Below, one piece after another: positions 1 through 9,329 of a stretch of DNA of 64,000 nt. The position numbers and the translations under genes are program-made. Source of the DNA: Shewanella indica. Lineage in GTDB: Bacteria; Pseudomonadota; Gammaproteobacteria; Enterobacterales; Shewanellaceae. The stretch lies in the NCBI RefSeq assembly GCF_002836975.1, contig NZ_NIJK01000047.1:222951-286950 (forward strand), in the 5' to 3' direction. The notes beneath the pieces are model-generated. The model searched no databases. It was not told where the DNA came from and saw only the letters and a program-made list of their open reading frames with translations. The number at the start of each line of letters is the position of its first letter. The stretch's first letter is position 1.

Positions 1-2225
1 CCGCCAATACTTTGGAAGTGGCGCGGGCAGTGAATAAACTGGTGGATGAGATCAACCCGACTCTGCCCCAGGGGATGGAGATCAAACGCTCCTACGACAG
101 CTCGGTATTTATTGAAGCCTCTATCGACGAGGTTTATCAGACGCTGTTTATCGCCATTATTCTGGTGATCATCGTCATCTACCTGTTCCTTGGCAGTGTG
201 CGCGCCATGTTGATCCCGGCGCTAACTGTGCCCGTATCCCTACTAGCCACTTTTATCGTGCTTTACGCCTTGGGATACACAATTAACCTCTTGACCCTGC
301 TGGCGATGATCCTGGCTATCGGTATGGTGGTGGATGATGCCATCGTGATGCTGGAAAACATTCACCGCCGCATCGAAGAGGGCGACAGTCCACTGAAAGC
401 CGCTTTCCTCGGCGCCCGAGAGGTGGCCTTTGCGGTTATTGCTACTACGGCGGTATTGGTGGCGGTATTTATGCCGATCACCTTCCTTGATGGCGATCTC
501 GGCAAGTTGTTTAAAGAGTTTGCCGTCACCATGAGTGCTGCCGTGTTGTTTTCCTCGATAGTGGCCCTGACACTCAGCCCCATGATGTGTTCCAAGCTGC
601 TTAAACCCGCGAGCCAGGATACCTGGCTGATGCGCAAGGTCGATAAGGGAATGAACGCTCTGGCAGGCTTTTACAGCCGCAGTCTTACCGGCGCCATGAA
701 GCATCCCTTGTTGGCTTCCCTTTTGGTGGTGGTGGCTCTCGGGGCCAGTGCCTACATGGTTAAACAGATCCCGCAGGAGTTTGCTCCTCAGGAAGACAGA
801 GGCTCAATGTTCCTGATGGTCAATGGCCCGGAGGGCGCCAGCTATGAATATATTGAAGCCTATATGAACGAGGTGGAACAGCGTTTGATGCCTTTGGTCG
901 ACAGCGGCGAAGTCAAACGTTTGTTGATCCGTGCGCCTCGCGGTTGGGGCGGCTCGGCCAACTTCTCCAACGGTATGGCGATCATAGTACTCAATGATTG
1001 GGGCCAGCGCCGTCCCGCCAAGGAGATCATCAATGATATCCGCGCAAGGCTTGCCGATCTCGCCGGTGTCAGGGCATTTCCCGTGATGCGCCAGGCCTTT
1101 GGCCGCGGTGTCGGTAAACCTGTACAGTTTGTCATTGGCGGCCCCAGTTATGAGGAGCTCGCGAGATGGCGCGACATTATGCTGGAAAAAGCGGCGGAAA
1201 ATCCCAATCTGGTCGGTTTGGATCATGACTACAAGGAAACCAAGCCTCAGCTCAGAGTGGTCATCGATAAAGACAGGGCGGCGGATCTCGGGGTCTCCAT
1301 TGCTCATATAGGGCGTACACTGGAATCCATGTTGGGTTCACGCCTGGTAACCACCTTTATGCGCGACGGTGAAGAGTATGATGTGATCATTGAAGGCAAC
1401 CGCGAAAGCCAGAACACCGCCTCGGATATGCAGAATATCTATGTGCGCTCAGATCGCAGTAAGCAGCTGATCCCGCTCTCGAATCTGGTGAGCATAGAGG
1501 AGTTTGCCGACGCCAGTCAGCTCAATCGCTACAACCGGATGCGGGCGATAACCCTGGAGGCCAGTCTGGCGGAAGGTTATAGCCTGGGTGAGGCGCTCGA
1601 TTATCTCAATGATTTGGCCCACACCTATCTACCGGCAGAAGCCTTGATAAGCTACAAAGGCCAGTCGCTCGACTATCAGGAGTCCGGCAGCTCCATGTAC
1701 TTCGTGTTTCTGTTGGCGCTGGGAATTGTGTTCCTGGTATTGGCGGCGCAGTTTGAAAGCTATATCCACCCTATGGTGATCATGCTGACTGTACCGCTGG
1801 CAACCGTGGGCGCCTTGGTGGGCCTGCTGCTGACCGGCCAAAGTCTGAATATTTACAGCCAGATAGGCATCATCATGTTGGTAGGGCTGGCGGCCAAAAA
1901 CGGCATTCTTATCGTCGAGTTTGCCAACCAGCTCAGGGATAAAGGACTTGAGTTCGACGCCGCTATTTTGCAGGCAGCCAACCAAAGGCTCAGACCGATA
2001 CTGATGACAGGTATAACCACGGCCGCCGGCGCCGTGCCTCTGGTGCTTGCCCAAGGTGCCGGCGCCGAGACCCGTTTTGTTATTGGTGTGGTGGTGCTCT
2101 CCGGCATCTTGCTGGCTACAGTGTTTACCCTGTTGGTGATCCCTGTGGCTTACTCACTATTTGCCCGCCGGTCCAGCTCACCGGAAGCTGTGGCTCAACA
2201 GTTGGAAAAGGAACTGGCAGAATGA
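1..2225 (+). CDS. RND (HAE1) multidrug efflux permease, 5'-truncated by window edge
   Basis: Inner-membrane proton/drug antiporter subunit of a tripartite efflux pump. The reading frame is open from the first bases, so the true start lies upstream; about 740 codons remain of a family normally near 1,030 residues. Visible hallmarks are the TM4 segment GMVVDDAIVMLENI with the paired proton-relay aspartates, the first helix after the porter domain, a complete second porter/docking half, and the TM10 segment AAKNGILIVEFANQL with the relay lysine. The C-terminus is complete and followed by a hairpin. The membrane-fusion partner would be expected upstream, outside the window. The substrate cannot be told from sequence. 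Family assignment is firm; no specific gene name is justified. Confidence 0.93.
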   Translation, partial: ANTLEVARAVNKLVDEINPTLPQGMEIKRSYDSSVFIEASIDEVYQTLFIAIILVIIVIYLFLGSVRAMLIPALTVPVSLLATFIVLYALGYTINLLTLLAMILAIGMVVDDAIVMLENIHRRIEEGDSPLKAAFLGAREVAFAVIATTAVLVAVFMPITFLDGDLGKLFKEFAVTMSAAVLFSSIVALTLSPMMCSKLLKPASQDTWLMRKVDKGMNALAGFYSRSLTGAMKHPLLASLLVVVALGASAYMVKQIPQEFAPQEDRGSMFLMVNGPEGASYEYIEAYMNEVEQRLMPLVDSGEVKRLLIRAPRGWGGSANFSNGMAIIVLNDWGQRRPAKEIINDIRARLADLAGVRAFPVMRQAFGRGVGKPVQFVIGGPSYEELARWRDIMLEKAAENPNLVGLDHDYKETKPQLRVVIDKDRAADLGVSIAHIGRTLESMLGSRLVTTFMRDGEEYDVIIEGNRESQNTASDMQNIYVRSDRSKQLIPLSNLVSIEEFADASQLNRYNRMRAITLEASLAEGYSLGEALDYLNDLAHTYLPAEALISYKGQSLDYQESGSSMYFVFLLALGIVFLVLAAQFESYIHPMVIMLTVPLATVGALVGLLLTGQSLNIYSQIGIIMLVGLAAKNGILIVEFANQLRDKGLEFDAAILQAANQRLRPILMTGITTAAGAVPLVLAQGAGAETRFVIGVVVLSGILLATVFTLLVIPVAYSLFARRSSSPEAVAQQLEKELAE

Positions 2226-2231
2226 CGCTAT

Positions 2232-2257
2232 AGAGCCCAAGTGCCGACTTGGGCTCT
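2232..2257 (+). terminator. Hairpin after RND gene
   Basis: Perfect 11-bp stem (AGAGCCCAAGT / ACTTGGGCTCT) with a 4-nt loop begins 7 nt after the RND stop codon. There is no long U-tract, so it may be a weak or bidirectional terminator between the convergent RND gene and the minus-strand gene that ends at 2281. Confidence 0.6.
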
Positions 2258-2280
2258 GCAGCGCTTGAAGAATAAAAGCC

Positions 2281-3351
2281 TCAAGGTCTTGTTTTTGTTA
2301 TTGGAAAGGCCGGTGAAATACAGGGGATTACTTCAAAACGATAACCATAGAGTGTTTGGTGATCCTGCTGGATTTGCAGTAACTCATAATCATTAAGCTC
2401 AACAGCATGGGCAGACTCAGCCAACTGACAGCGGCTACGGCCATCTGCCTCCATACCGAAAGCGAAATCCGCTACCAGTTGTCTCACTTTTTGGCGATAG
2501 GCCGCGGTAAACCTTGAATAAACTGCTGCTTCCTCCTCGGCTTTAACCGACTCAGGACGATCAGCGTTATCCTCATTAGTGGCGTTTCCCTCGTGAGTTT
2601 CATCCTTCAAATTCAAATGGTCAGTGTTATCAGCATCAGCTTTCGATTGGTTAGTATTACTCAATTGCTTATTGTCCGGTTTGAATTGCCCATTGAAGGA
2701 GAAACTCACGCCATCATCATCAAGTCGAACACGGCTCTCAACAAAATGTTCCATATCTATCAATAGCATAAGATGATGAAGGATTAAAAAAGACAATGTG
2801 AGTCTGACAAATGCTGTACTGACGGGATAAGCGTATTTCGGCTGCCACTTGAAACCAATGAGCCCTACCAATTTAAGCAATAATAGGCCTGCCAGATAGA
2901 AAGGTAACAGCATTTGTAATAATAACAAGGCGATACTACTGGTGATAACCATCCAAACCGGGAGTTCAAGTAACAGGGCAAAGTTATGCGTATAGTTAAA
3001 ATGTGCCGCAGAAACCCCTGTGACTTCATTAACTATGGCACCACTGCTGGCCAGGGAAAAGTTGGCAATGGTGGCATAAAATAGCAGTATCATGGCTTTG
3101 CCGGCTAATGAATGCCACAGCTTGTTAAATAATGGCCAAAACTCAATAATCAATGCACTTACCGTCAGCAAAGTTGGTAATGCCGGATGGTCTTCATAAA
3201 ACGGTAAGCTGAAAAGGGCCAGCAGATAGAGCTTTTGAGCTATGGTTAATTTGGCAAGTCGCTGGCTTATCTCTGAGTGAAGTCGACGGGTAAAAGCTAA
3301 AAACTGATCTATTAGTGGACTGAACCACCGACTAACCTGAAGTATTCTCAT
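2281..3351 (-). CDS. Uncharacterised multi-pass membrane protein
   Basis: I do not recognise a named family. The 356-residue product has about five hydrophobic segments in its first 210 residues (around 40-60, 65-100, 130-170 and 180-205), followed by a soluble C-terminal part. That part contains a low-complexity acidic Asn/Asp/Glu/Ser/Thr-rich linker at roughly residues 225-275, with variants of DNTD, NEDNAD and KAEEEAA. The last 80 residues are again ordered-looking, with two Cys. It is convergent with the RND gene and is followed upstream by another envelope gene on the same strand. The start is the first ATG, with AT-rich DNA before it and no strong ribosome-binding site. Probably an inner-membrane protein; function unknown. 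Confidence 0.7.
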   Translation of the reverse strand: MRILQVSRWFSPLIDQFLAFTRRLHSEISQRLAKLTIAQKLYLLALFSLPFYEDHPALPTLLTVSALIIEFWPLFNKLWHSLAGKAMILLFYATIANFSLASSGAIVNEVTGVSAAHFNYTHNFALLLELPVWMVITSSIALLLLQMLLPFYLAGLLLLKLVGLIGFKWQPKYAYPVSTAFVRLTLSFLILHHLMLLIDMEHFVESRVRLDDDGVSFSFNGQFKPDNKQLSNTNQSKADADNTDHLNLKDETHEGNATNEDNADRPESVKAEEEAAVYSRFTAAYRQKVRQLVADFAFGMEADGRSRCQLAESAHAVELNDYELLQIQQDHQTLYGYRFEVIPCISPAFPITKTRP

Positions 3352-3487
3352 TAAAACTCACTGATTGAATAGCATAGGATATTGTTGCAATGCTACCAAA
3401 ATACAACCATTGAGCAACATAACTCTTTGAGGGCACGTCAAGTAATTAAATTATAAAAGATTATTATTCAATTGTTTATGTTATTAA

Positions 3488-4561
3488 TTAACCTGCCGGA
3501 GTACTGTTGCAGGAGTCTCGTAATTTTTGCCACCAATGTACATGACGTTTGAGTTCATCATTGAGACGTGCATTTAGGAGGTCTTTCGGACCACCTGTGG
3601 TTTCGGCAAAGAAATATTCAATGCGTTCAGCATGAGGTGTTCCTTGATAGAGACTTTGCAACATGTTGCCCAAGCGTCGCTGTATGTGACGACTGTGACT
3701 CAGTTGCTGCTGTATCGGTCCGGTGAAGTTTCGTACTAGTATTCGCTGCAATATCTCCTGACGTTGTTTGCTATGGCCGGGACGGCATAAAAGAAGAGCT
3801 AGCTGTGGTTCCAACCAATCGTTAAGCTGCATTAACCAAAGAAGGCTGATCGACAGGCTTCGCATGTTACGGGCGATAATCCGGCTGCGCGCCAATTCAG
3901 TCAGTGCAGAGTCAAGGTTTGTGACATCCAATGCGTGCCAGGAAATACGGCCAGATTGTGCCAGCTCTATATCGGTTTTGAGTTTCACCAAGTTGGCTAG
4001 CGCCAATTCGGTTTCGGTTAGTCCGGCAAGGGGGGATCTACGTGAAAGTGAATCATGGCTGATGAACAGGAGTTTATCCAAAGCTCTGTCTTTTAATAAC
4101 ATCCAGTAGAACCAATCCATCAGCTCTCTTTGTTTCTGTAACTTGGCTTCCGTCAACAATCGTCTGCTTTGATCATCAAGGCTGAGGCTTTGCAAACAAG
4201 CCGGTGCAGCCTGAATAAAGGCCAGTTGATACTTAAACTGTTCGCTGGGCTCGGCTACTTTACCAAGAATTGAGTTGTGGTCTGCTATGAGCTCACCCAG
4301 ACGACAATGCATCAACCCCAGGCTGTTCAGCAATGGCAATGACATTCTTGTGGAGGGAGCTTGTATCTCGCCGACGCTATTCAAGAGGCGATTATCCTTG
4401 GGAAGATAATCAGGGGCGATAAAGCTTTGTTCAGTGACTCGGCTAAGACGCTCCGCGTAGTCATGCCATAGCGCTTGTGTGTTATCTTGACAAGCGGTCA
4501 GGCCCAGCGCAATCCCAATTAGAAGACTGCAACATTTGGAAAATCTGACAGGAACCAACAT
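3488..4561 (-). CDS. DUF3080-like lipoprotein
   Basis: Predicted lipoprotein of 357 residues: a positively charged start, a hydrophobic stretch (CSLLIGIALGLTAC) and a lipobox ending LTAC, so the mature protein would begin at Cys. The mature part is alpha-helical, Leu/Arg-rich, with no catalytic motif I can name. It resembles the gammaproteobacterial DUF3080 family (uncharacterised lipoproteins), judged from the N-terminal pattern and length. I chose the ATG at 4561 over an in-frame GTG three codons earlier because AAGGTG lies 6-7 nt before the ATG while the GTG lacks a ribosome-binding site. Family assignment is tentative; lipoprotein status is better supported. Confidence 0.72.
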   Translation of the reverse strand: MLVPVRFSKCCSLLIGIALGLTACQDNTQALWHDYAERLSRVTEQSFIAPDYLPKDNRLLNSVGEIQAPSTRMSLPLLNSLGLMHCRLGELIADHNSILGKVAEPSEQFKYQLAFIQAAPACLQSLSLDDQSRRLLTEAKLQKQRELMDWFYWMLLKDRALDKLLFISHDSLSRRSPLAGLTETELALANLVKLKTDIELAQSGRISWHALDVTNLDSALTELARSRIIARNMRSLSISLLWLMQLNDWLEPQLALLLCRPGHSKQRQEILQRILVRNFTGPIQQQLSHSRHIQRRLGNMLQSLYQGTPHAERIEYFFAETTGGPKDLLNARLNDELKRHVHWWQKLRDSCNSTPAG

Positions 4562-4859
4562 GGTAATCACCTTGAGAAAGGGAGCGGCTTATCGACCTTA
4601 AGCTGTTCATATACCTTAGGCTCTCCATATAACGGTGACTAGCAATGATTTTGAGTCATCAGGAGACAAGTGGCCATAAACAGGGGTAAAAGCTATCCGG
4701 GGGGATTAGTCTTTTAGAATGATACCTCTTATTAATGGGGGCTGCTTTAGCTGAAAATTTGGTTTAACAAAATATCAGTCTCTTTTTTCACCAAGATCTT
4801 TCTGTGCAAATTTGCTACAATGTTTGCTCACCTTGTATTGACCTTTCCTCGGAGACTAT

Positions 4860-5101
4860 ACGTCCGGGGGGATTCTGTTTGCCCAGACCCGACTGAAAAG
4901 CTACCGCCAATCTGCCGCGGCAGGAATACTTTTCCCTGCCGCTATCGCCACTAAAAGCGGAAGCGACTTTACAGCCAGGTCTCTCGCATTTGCTTCTTAA
5001 AAGGAAATGGAAGCAAAAGGTGAAGCTACTGCCCGAGCTGGACGGGCAAGGTCGGGCCCGTCAGGACCTTGGATACATAGTCAGAAGCGACCTATCGGAG
5101 G
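4860..5101 (+). promoter_or_regulatory. Candidate structured 5' leader (possible switch RNA)
   Basis: The roughly 540-bp gap before the small gene at 5112 is rich in compact stems. I see an 8-bp hairpin 4917-4924/4935-4942 (GCGGCAGG), a 6-bp hairpin 4991-4996/5010-5015, and a competing set near the start codon. GACGGGC at 5041-5047 can pair with GCCCGTC at 5056-5062 or, through CGGGCA, with TGCCCG at 5030-5035. AAGGTC at 5048-5053 can pair with GACCTT at 5065-5070. The last two downstream pairings cross and leave loops of 0-2 nt, so they are likely mutually exclusive. The strong GGAGG at 5097-5101 is close enough to be masked. I recognise no known riboswitch class. Leader status is inferred from position and pairing only. 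Confidence 0.4.
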
Positions 5102-5111
5102 TAAATGCATT

Positions 5112-5384
5112 ATGACAATAGCTGACGTATTGACAGAGAAACACTCACCACTTTATCACACCGAAGATAAGACGGTTGTCTCCCATACCCAAAGGGATGA
5201 AGGCGACTGGATCCAACACACACTGATGTTGGAAAATTGCGATGCACCATTTCGTTTCAAACGCCCCAAAAAATACCGTTCGCTCAAAGGCGCCAGAGTA
5301 TCGGTCGATTATTATCCCCAAACCACTATAGTAGCCGGATTTGAGATGGAAACCATGAAAGTGGTACGGATCCGCCGTTGCTGA
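5112..5384 (+). CDS. Small uncharacterised basic protein behind structured leader
   Basis: A 90-residue soluble protein starting MTIADVLTEKHSPLYH and ending VVRIRRC. The second half has alternating basic and aromatic residues (FRFKRPKKYRSLKG, then a beta-rich VSVDYYPQTTIVAGFEMETMKVVRIRR), which would suit a small beta-barrel or nucleic-acid-binding fold, but no family is identified. The start is the ATG 10 nt after a perfect GGAGG; an earlier ATG at 5105 is out of frame and hits a stop after six codons. It stands alone on its strand, and the long structured region upstream suggests post-transcriptional control. Confidence 0.72.
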   Translation: MTIADVLTEKHSPLYHTEDKTVVSHTQRDEGDWIQHTLMLENCDAPFRFKRPKKYRSLKGARVSVDYYPQTTIVAGFEMETMKVVRIRRC

Positions 5385-5509
5385 AAGTTGATGCCGGAAT
5401 GCCTGCTCCAATGTTAGTATTTTGTGTTTCTGGTGGCCGTCTTTGAACCCGGGTGTCCAACCTGGGTATGACCCGCCAATGTCGCGCCTTGAAAGGATAT
5501 TCCGGCCTG

Positions 5510-6976
5510 ATGAAACTTGCTGTTATTGTCTCTCTTACTCCTTGGCTTCAGCTGTTGTCGATTACTCTGTCTCGGCTATGTCAAAGTCAAACAAGGCTTG
5601 TTTTTCTGCCTCTGTTATTGGTAGTTGGCCAAAGCTTGGCTGCAGAGCAAACGAATAAGGGTCAGATTGAAGTTCCGATCAGAGAGCTTGTTGTCACCAA
5701 CTCAGGTTCCTGGAAACCGTTTTCTTACCTGAATGATGCCGGTGAACCCAGCGGCATGTTAGTGGATATTTGGCGTGAATATGCCAAGGCCAATCGAGTC
5801 AAAATCCGATTCATATTGACCGATTGGCAACACTCGCTGGATTTGGTTCGCAGCGGTCAGGCCGATATTCATGCCGGATTGCTTTGGTCTCAGGAAAGAG
5901 AGCATTATCTCGATTATGCCCAGGGGCTACTTGGCATAGAGAGTCAACTGTTCTTCAACCAGGCATTGCTCGGTACAGAGCCTGGCCGTTATCTGGATAG
6001 CGGTGGTGAAGTGGGAGTGGTGAGCGGCGGCTATGAAGAGGCTTTCGTTCGTCGAGAGTTTCCAAATACCAGCTTAATTGTTTATGCCAGTAACGAGCAG
6101 ATGCTCAAAAGTGCAGTAGCGGGAAGGTTAAAAGCCTTTGTTGCTGATCTCCAGGTTGCCAATTTCTACCTTTACACCTCGCAAGAACCTACACTTTTTG
6201 TTCCGGTTCGTCATCTCTACAGTGCTCAAGTTCGCTCGGCCGTCAAAGAGGGGAACATCACTTTACAGGAAGAAATTCGGCAAGGATTGGCGCGCATTCC
6301 TGATGCCGAATACCAAAGGATCCTAAATCGTTGGATGTATGTGGAAACGGTTTATCCACGCTATCTATTGCAAGTTGTTTTGGCTTTGCTTTTTCTGGCT
6401 GTCATAAGCTACGTATTTATGCTTCGTCGCACTGTGGCTATCCGCACTGCAGAACTGGAAGCGGTTAACGCAGAGTTGCTTCATTTGGCGGCAATCGATA
6501 GCCTGACAGGAATAAGCAACCGACGGGCATTTATGGAGGCATTGGAACAAGCTTGCGACAGCCGCAGTTACGATAGTTTAACCCTGTTGCTGTTTGATAT
6601 TGATGATTTTAAAAGGATCAATGACAGTTATGGTCATCTTGTAGGGGATGAGCTCATCTGCCAACTGGTACAGAGGGTGGCAACTCTTTTGCCAGAAGAT
6701 GCCGTATTTGCCCGGGTAGGCGGAGAGGAGTTCTGTATCCTGCAATTGGGGATGACAGAGAGCGGAACCCAAAAGCTGGCAAGGAGTTTATTGTTGTCCG
6801 TAGGACAAGCACCATTTTCGACCAAAGTGGGCGAACTGCCACTCAGTATTAGCATAGGAGCCGTCTACGCAGATCCGGGAAGTCGAGATCCGCTTTCGGT
6901 ACTTGCCGATGCCGATCGCTTGATGTATCAGGTTAAGGCGTCCGGACGTAATGATCTGCTGTTCCGACGTTTCTGA
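5510..6976 (+). CDS. Diguanylate cyclase with periplasmic SBP_bac_3 sensor domain
   Basis: Makes c-di-GMP from two GTP, probably in response to a small periplasmic ligand. Domain order: a hydrophobic export segment ending ...VVGQSLAA; an extracellular-solute-binding family 3 domain (SGSWKPFSYLNDAGEPSGMLVDIW...), roughly residues 60-280; one TM helix (LLQVVLALLFLAVISYVFML); a short linker; then a C-terminal GGDEF domain with intact active site RVGGEEF and a metal-binding LLFDIDDFKRIND. The inhibitory I-site position reads LPED rather than RxxD, so product feedback through that site is not expected. The start is uncertain: ATG 5510 is chosen because it is preceded by AAAGGA and gives a compact leader, but ATG 5468 and GTG 5453 are in frame. 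Confidence 0.88.
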   Translation: MKLAVIVSLTPWLQLLSITLSRLCQSQTRLVFLPLLLVVGQSLAAEQTNKGQIEVPIRELVVTNSGSWKPFSYLNDAGEPSGMLVDIWREYAKANRVKIRFILTDWQHSLDLVRSGQADIHAGLLWSQEREHYLDYAQGLLGIESQLFFNQALLGTEPGRYLDSGGEVGVVSGGYEEAFVRREFPNTSLIVYASNEQMLKSAVAGRLKAFVADLQVANFYLYTSQEPTLFVPVRHLYSAQVRSAVKEGNITLQEEIRQGLARIPDAEYQRILNRWMYVETVYPRYLLQVVLALLFLAVISYVFMLRRTVAIRTAELEAVNAELLHLAAIDSLTGISNRRAFMEALEQACDSRSYDSLTLLLFDIDDFKRINDSYGHLVGDELICQLVQRVATLLPEDAVFARVGGEEFCILQLGMTESGTQKLARSLLLSVGQAPFSTKVGELPLSISIGAVYADPGSRDPLSVLADADRLMYQVKASGRNDLLFRRF

Positions 6977-7045
6977 TAATAACTGATTGCCGCCAGAGGC
7001 CTGGTTCTTATGCAGTTATTTTAATAGTCTTTATCAAGCTCAGAC

Positions 7046-8503
7046 TCAGTCAAGTACCATAAGTAGTCTGTACTCATCCAAAGCGTATTGGTCTGTCATG
7101 CCGCTGATATAATCCTGCAGTAAACGGCACCTATGATAAAATTCAGGATACTGATTGGTTTCAATGGCTCTTTTATAGGTGGCCAGGTGTTTACCAGGCA
7201 GCTTATGGAATAGCCGGGTTTCGATAAGCGCAGTTTTGGGCTGCCCTTGTACCAGTTTGCTAAACTCGTCCTCGCTCAATGCCAGCAGGGAACGATAGTT
7301 ATCCAGTAAACCTGTTATGATCCTGTATCCCTGCAGCTCAAGTTTCTCCACTTCCCGATGGCAAAATACCTGTTTAATAGCGACTTGCTTGAGCGTTTCT
7401 GTAATGGCGTGCTCATAGCCGCCATCTTCAAGCAGCGACTCGTTCAGGTTGCCGTGGTACACAGTATCAATATTGTCGATAAAGCGCTTGGCGGCATGAT
7501 TGACCAAAGGGTGTATCAGCCGAACCCGGAGGAAAGTAAAGAACTGGCTTTGTTGGTTGATTGCCAGGTGACGGGCGCTGCTGTCTGCCGCTTCAATCGA
7601 TTTACTCATAAAGTCCTGGTGTCCGAGAGCGTCTTGCTTGACTGCAATTTGCCGCTGGTATTCGGCTATCAGACTCTGTTTTAGGGTATCCAACTCTATA
7701 ATGCCTTTTTCCACCGCATCTTCAATGTCAGCAAGGCAGTATGAAATATCATCGGCGGCCTCCATGATGTAACTCACTGGGTGACGACAACCGGGTGCCA
7801 TTTCCATGGCTTGTGTCAGTTCGGCAACAAAGCTGGACTCACTGGCGTAATAACCAACTTTTTTCATCAAATAGCTATGCTCAGGACTGGCTTTATCTTT
7901 CACTAGCGTGCCCGGGCGAGTGTATTTCAAAATGCCGGCCAGTTGACTGTAGGTGAGGTTGAGCCCTAACAAGGTGTGGATTAAGCGTATACCTTGGGCA
8001 TTACCCTCAAAATGAGATAAATCTTGAATTAATTCAGGATACTCGGAATCAAACCCTGAAGGAACAAGAGAAGTAAGATTACGACTGAACCAATGACTGA
8101 TAGCGGCTTCACCGAAGTGACCAAAGGGAGGATTACCGACGTCGTGCATCAGACAACTCATTTCCACCAGGGTTTCCAGTTGCCGCTCCAATTCTTGCAG
8201 ACCGTATAGCTCAGCATCCGGCCCCAGGTATCTAAATATCCTCTGTGCGATAAAGCGTCCAACTTGTTGTACTTCCAACGAATGTGTCAAACGACTTCGT
8301 ACCGCGGCATTGCGCTCCAGCGGGAATACCTGAGTCTTTTGCTGTAGACGGCGAATGGCGGCCGAGTTAATGATACGGCCGCGATCACTCTCCAGTGCCA
8401 ACTGCAGTTTTTCTGGATTATCGACCCGAGCGTCCACTTTGCCAAATGGACGTTGTGCTGTAATTTTACGACGAAAATCTATCTCAGAAAATGTGGATGA
8501 CAC
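7046..8503 (-). CDS. dgt: dGTP triphosphohydrolase, Dgt type
   Basis: Hydrolyses dGTP to deoxyguanosine and triphosphate; HD-superfamily metal enzyme. The N-terminal core [46 protein letters not shown] is the signature of the enterobacterial Dgt class, and the HD pair is in LMHDVGNPPFGHFGE with the later Asp in EAADDISYCLAD. Length (485 residues) is close to the E. coli enzyme. I place the start at GTG 8503 because GGAGG lies 8 nt before it; the longer reading from TTG 8518 would put that ribosome-binding site inside the coding region. A second, different HD triphosphohydrolase is encoded at 49499-50833. Confidence 0.93.
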   Translation of the reverse strand: MSSTFSEIDFRRKITAQRPFGKVDARVDNPEKLQLALESDRGRIINSAAIRRLQQKTQVFPLERNAAVRSRLTHSLEVQQVGRFIAQRIFRYLGPDAELYGLQELERQLETLVEMSCLMHDVGNPPFGHFGEAAISHWFSRNLTSLVPSGFDSEYPELIQDLSHFEGNAQGIRLIHTLLGLNLTYSQLAGILKYTRPGTLVKDKASPEHSYLMKKVGYYASESSFVAELTQAMEMAPGCRHPVSYIMEAADDISYCLADIEDAVEKGIIELDTLKQSLIAEYQRQIAVKQDALGHQDFMSKSIEAADSSARHLAINQQSQFFTFLRVRLIHPLVNHAAKRFIDNIDTVYHGNLNESLLEDGGYEHAITETLKQVAIKQVFCHREVEKLELQGYRIITGLLDNYRSLLALSEDEFSKLVQGQPKTALIETRLFHKLPGKHLATYKRAIETNQYPEFYHRCRLLQDYISGMTDQYALDEYRLLMVLD

Positions 8504-8693
8504 CGAGAAAACCTCCAAATAAGTGGTTGCCTGAAAAAGAAAAAACTCAGCAATTTGTAAATACTTTCAATGTGCCACAGTTTATCCCATGGAGCCAATT
8601 TGTGACACTCTATGTAAATTTGCGATGAGTTCGATAGCGTCTTTGGCGATCGCAGAGTACTATCCTGACAAATCCTTTGTCAGAGAAGTGTTA

Positions 8694-9155
8694 ATGCTCA
8701 AGTCTTTAAGTGTGATGTTGCTGCTTATTTTAGCGGCGACCCTCGGTTTCCTGGTGTTCCATGGCGATGATACCATGCCGGACAGACTCCAAGGGGAGTG
8801 GACAACCGGTTGTCTCAGTGACGAAAAACTGGGTAAGGAGTTTATCATGCGCTTTGAGGAAAACCGCTACCATAGTGTGGCTAATCTCTATGATAATAAC
8901 CAATGCACAGGCGTGCCGCTGAGTCAGATAAAGGGCAGTGCTTATGTTGAATCCATTGGGGATAAAATCACGACTTGTGAAGGCCTTGAAGCAGATGAAG
9001 CCATGCTGTATTGGGATGAACTGGGGGATGCCAAAGCGTTTGTCTATTACATCAATGAACAAGGAGAACTGTTGACCGGACGGCCCAATGAAGACAAGAG
9101 TGCAGCGGCTCAGTGGTGTCTCGATCAGGACGCCAAGTTCCACCGTAGTAAATAA
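8694..9155 (+). CDS. Small exported or membrane-anchored protein, unknown
   Basis: I do not recognise this 153-residue protein. It begins MLKSLSVMLLLILAATLGFLVF, a signal peptide or single N-terminal anchor, followed by a periplasmic domain with six Cys-containing short segments (for example TTGCLSDEK, NNQCTGV, ITTCEGLE, AAQWCLDQ) and mostly acidic character (pattern LQGEWTTGC near the mature start), which may form disulfides. The start is ATG 8694, directly before the hydrophobic segment; the frame is open 35 codons further upstream, but that would bury the signal sequence. It is divergent from dgt. Confidence 0.68.
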   Translation: MLKSLSVMLLLILAATLGFLVFHGDDTMPDRLQGEWTTGCLSDEKLGKEFIMRFEENRYHSVANLYDNNQCTGVPLSQIKGSAYVESIGDKITTCEGLEADEAMLYWDELGDAKAFVYYINEQGELLTGRPNEDKSAAAQWCLDQDAKFHRSK

Positions 9156-9289
9156 TCCAACCAAGCTGCAGGGGATGGGGCAGATTTGTTCCAGCCCCAT
9201 CTGCGCTGAAATTCGCCATTCGACGAAAAGCCATTCAGATCCTGGCAGTATTTCGTATTTTAATGGCCGTCGTAATATGCGGTAATGGT

Positions 9290-9318
9290 TCCGAACAAGC
9301 AATGGCAGCTTGTTCGGA
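9290..9318. terminator. Hairpin between convergent genes
   Basis: Perfect 11-bp stem (TCCGAACAAGC / GCTTGTTCGGA) with a 7-nt loop lies 12 nt from the ttcA stop and 135 nt after the plus-strand gene ending at 9155. It lacks a clear U-tract, so its use as a terminator is likely but not certain. Confidence 0.55.
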
Positions 9319-9329
9319 TAATAGCGTGA

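Noticed and set aside
5048..5070. True H-type pseudoknot made of stems 5041-5047/5056-5062 and 5048-5053/5065-5070
   Set aside because: The connecting loops would be 0 to 2 nt, too short to cross a 7-bp stem, so both stems cannot form together; treated as competing structures.
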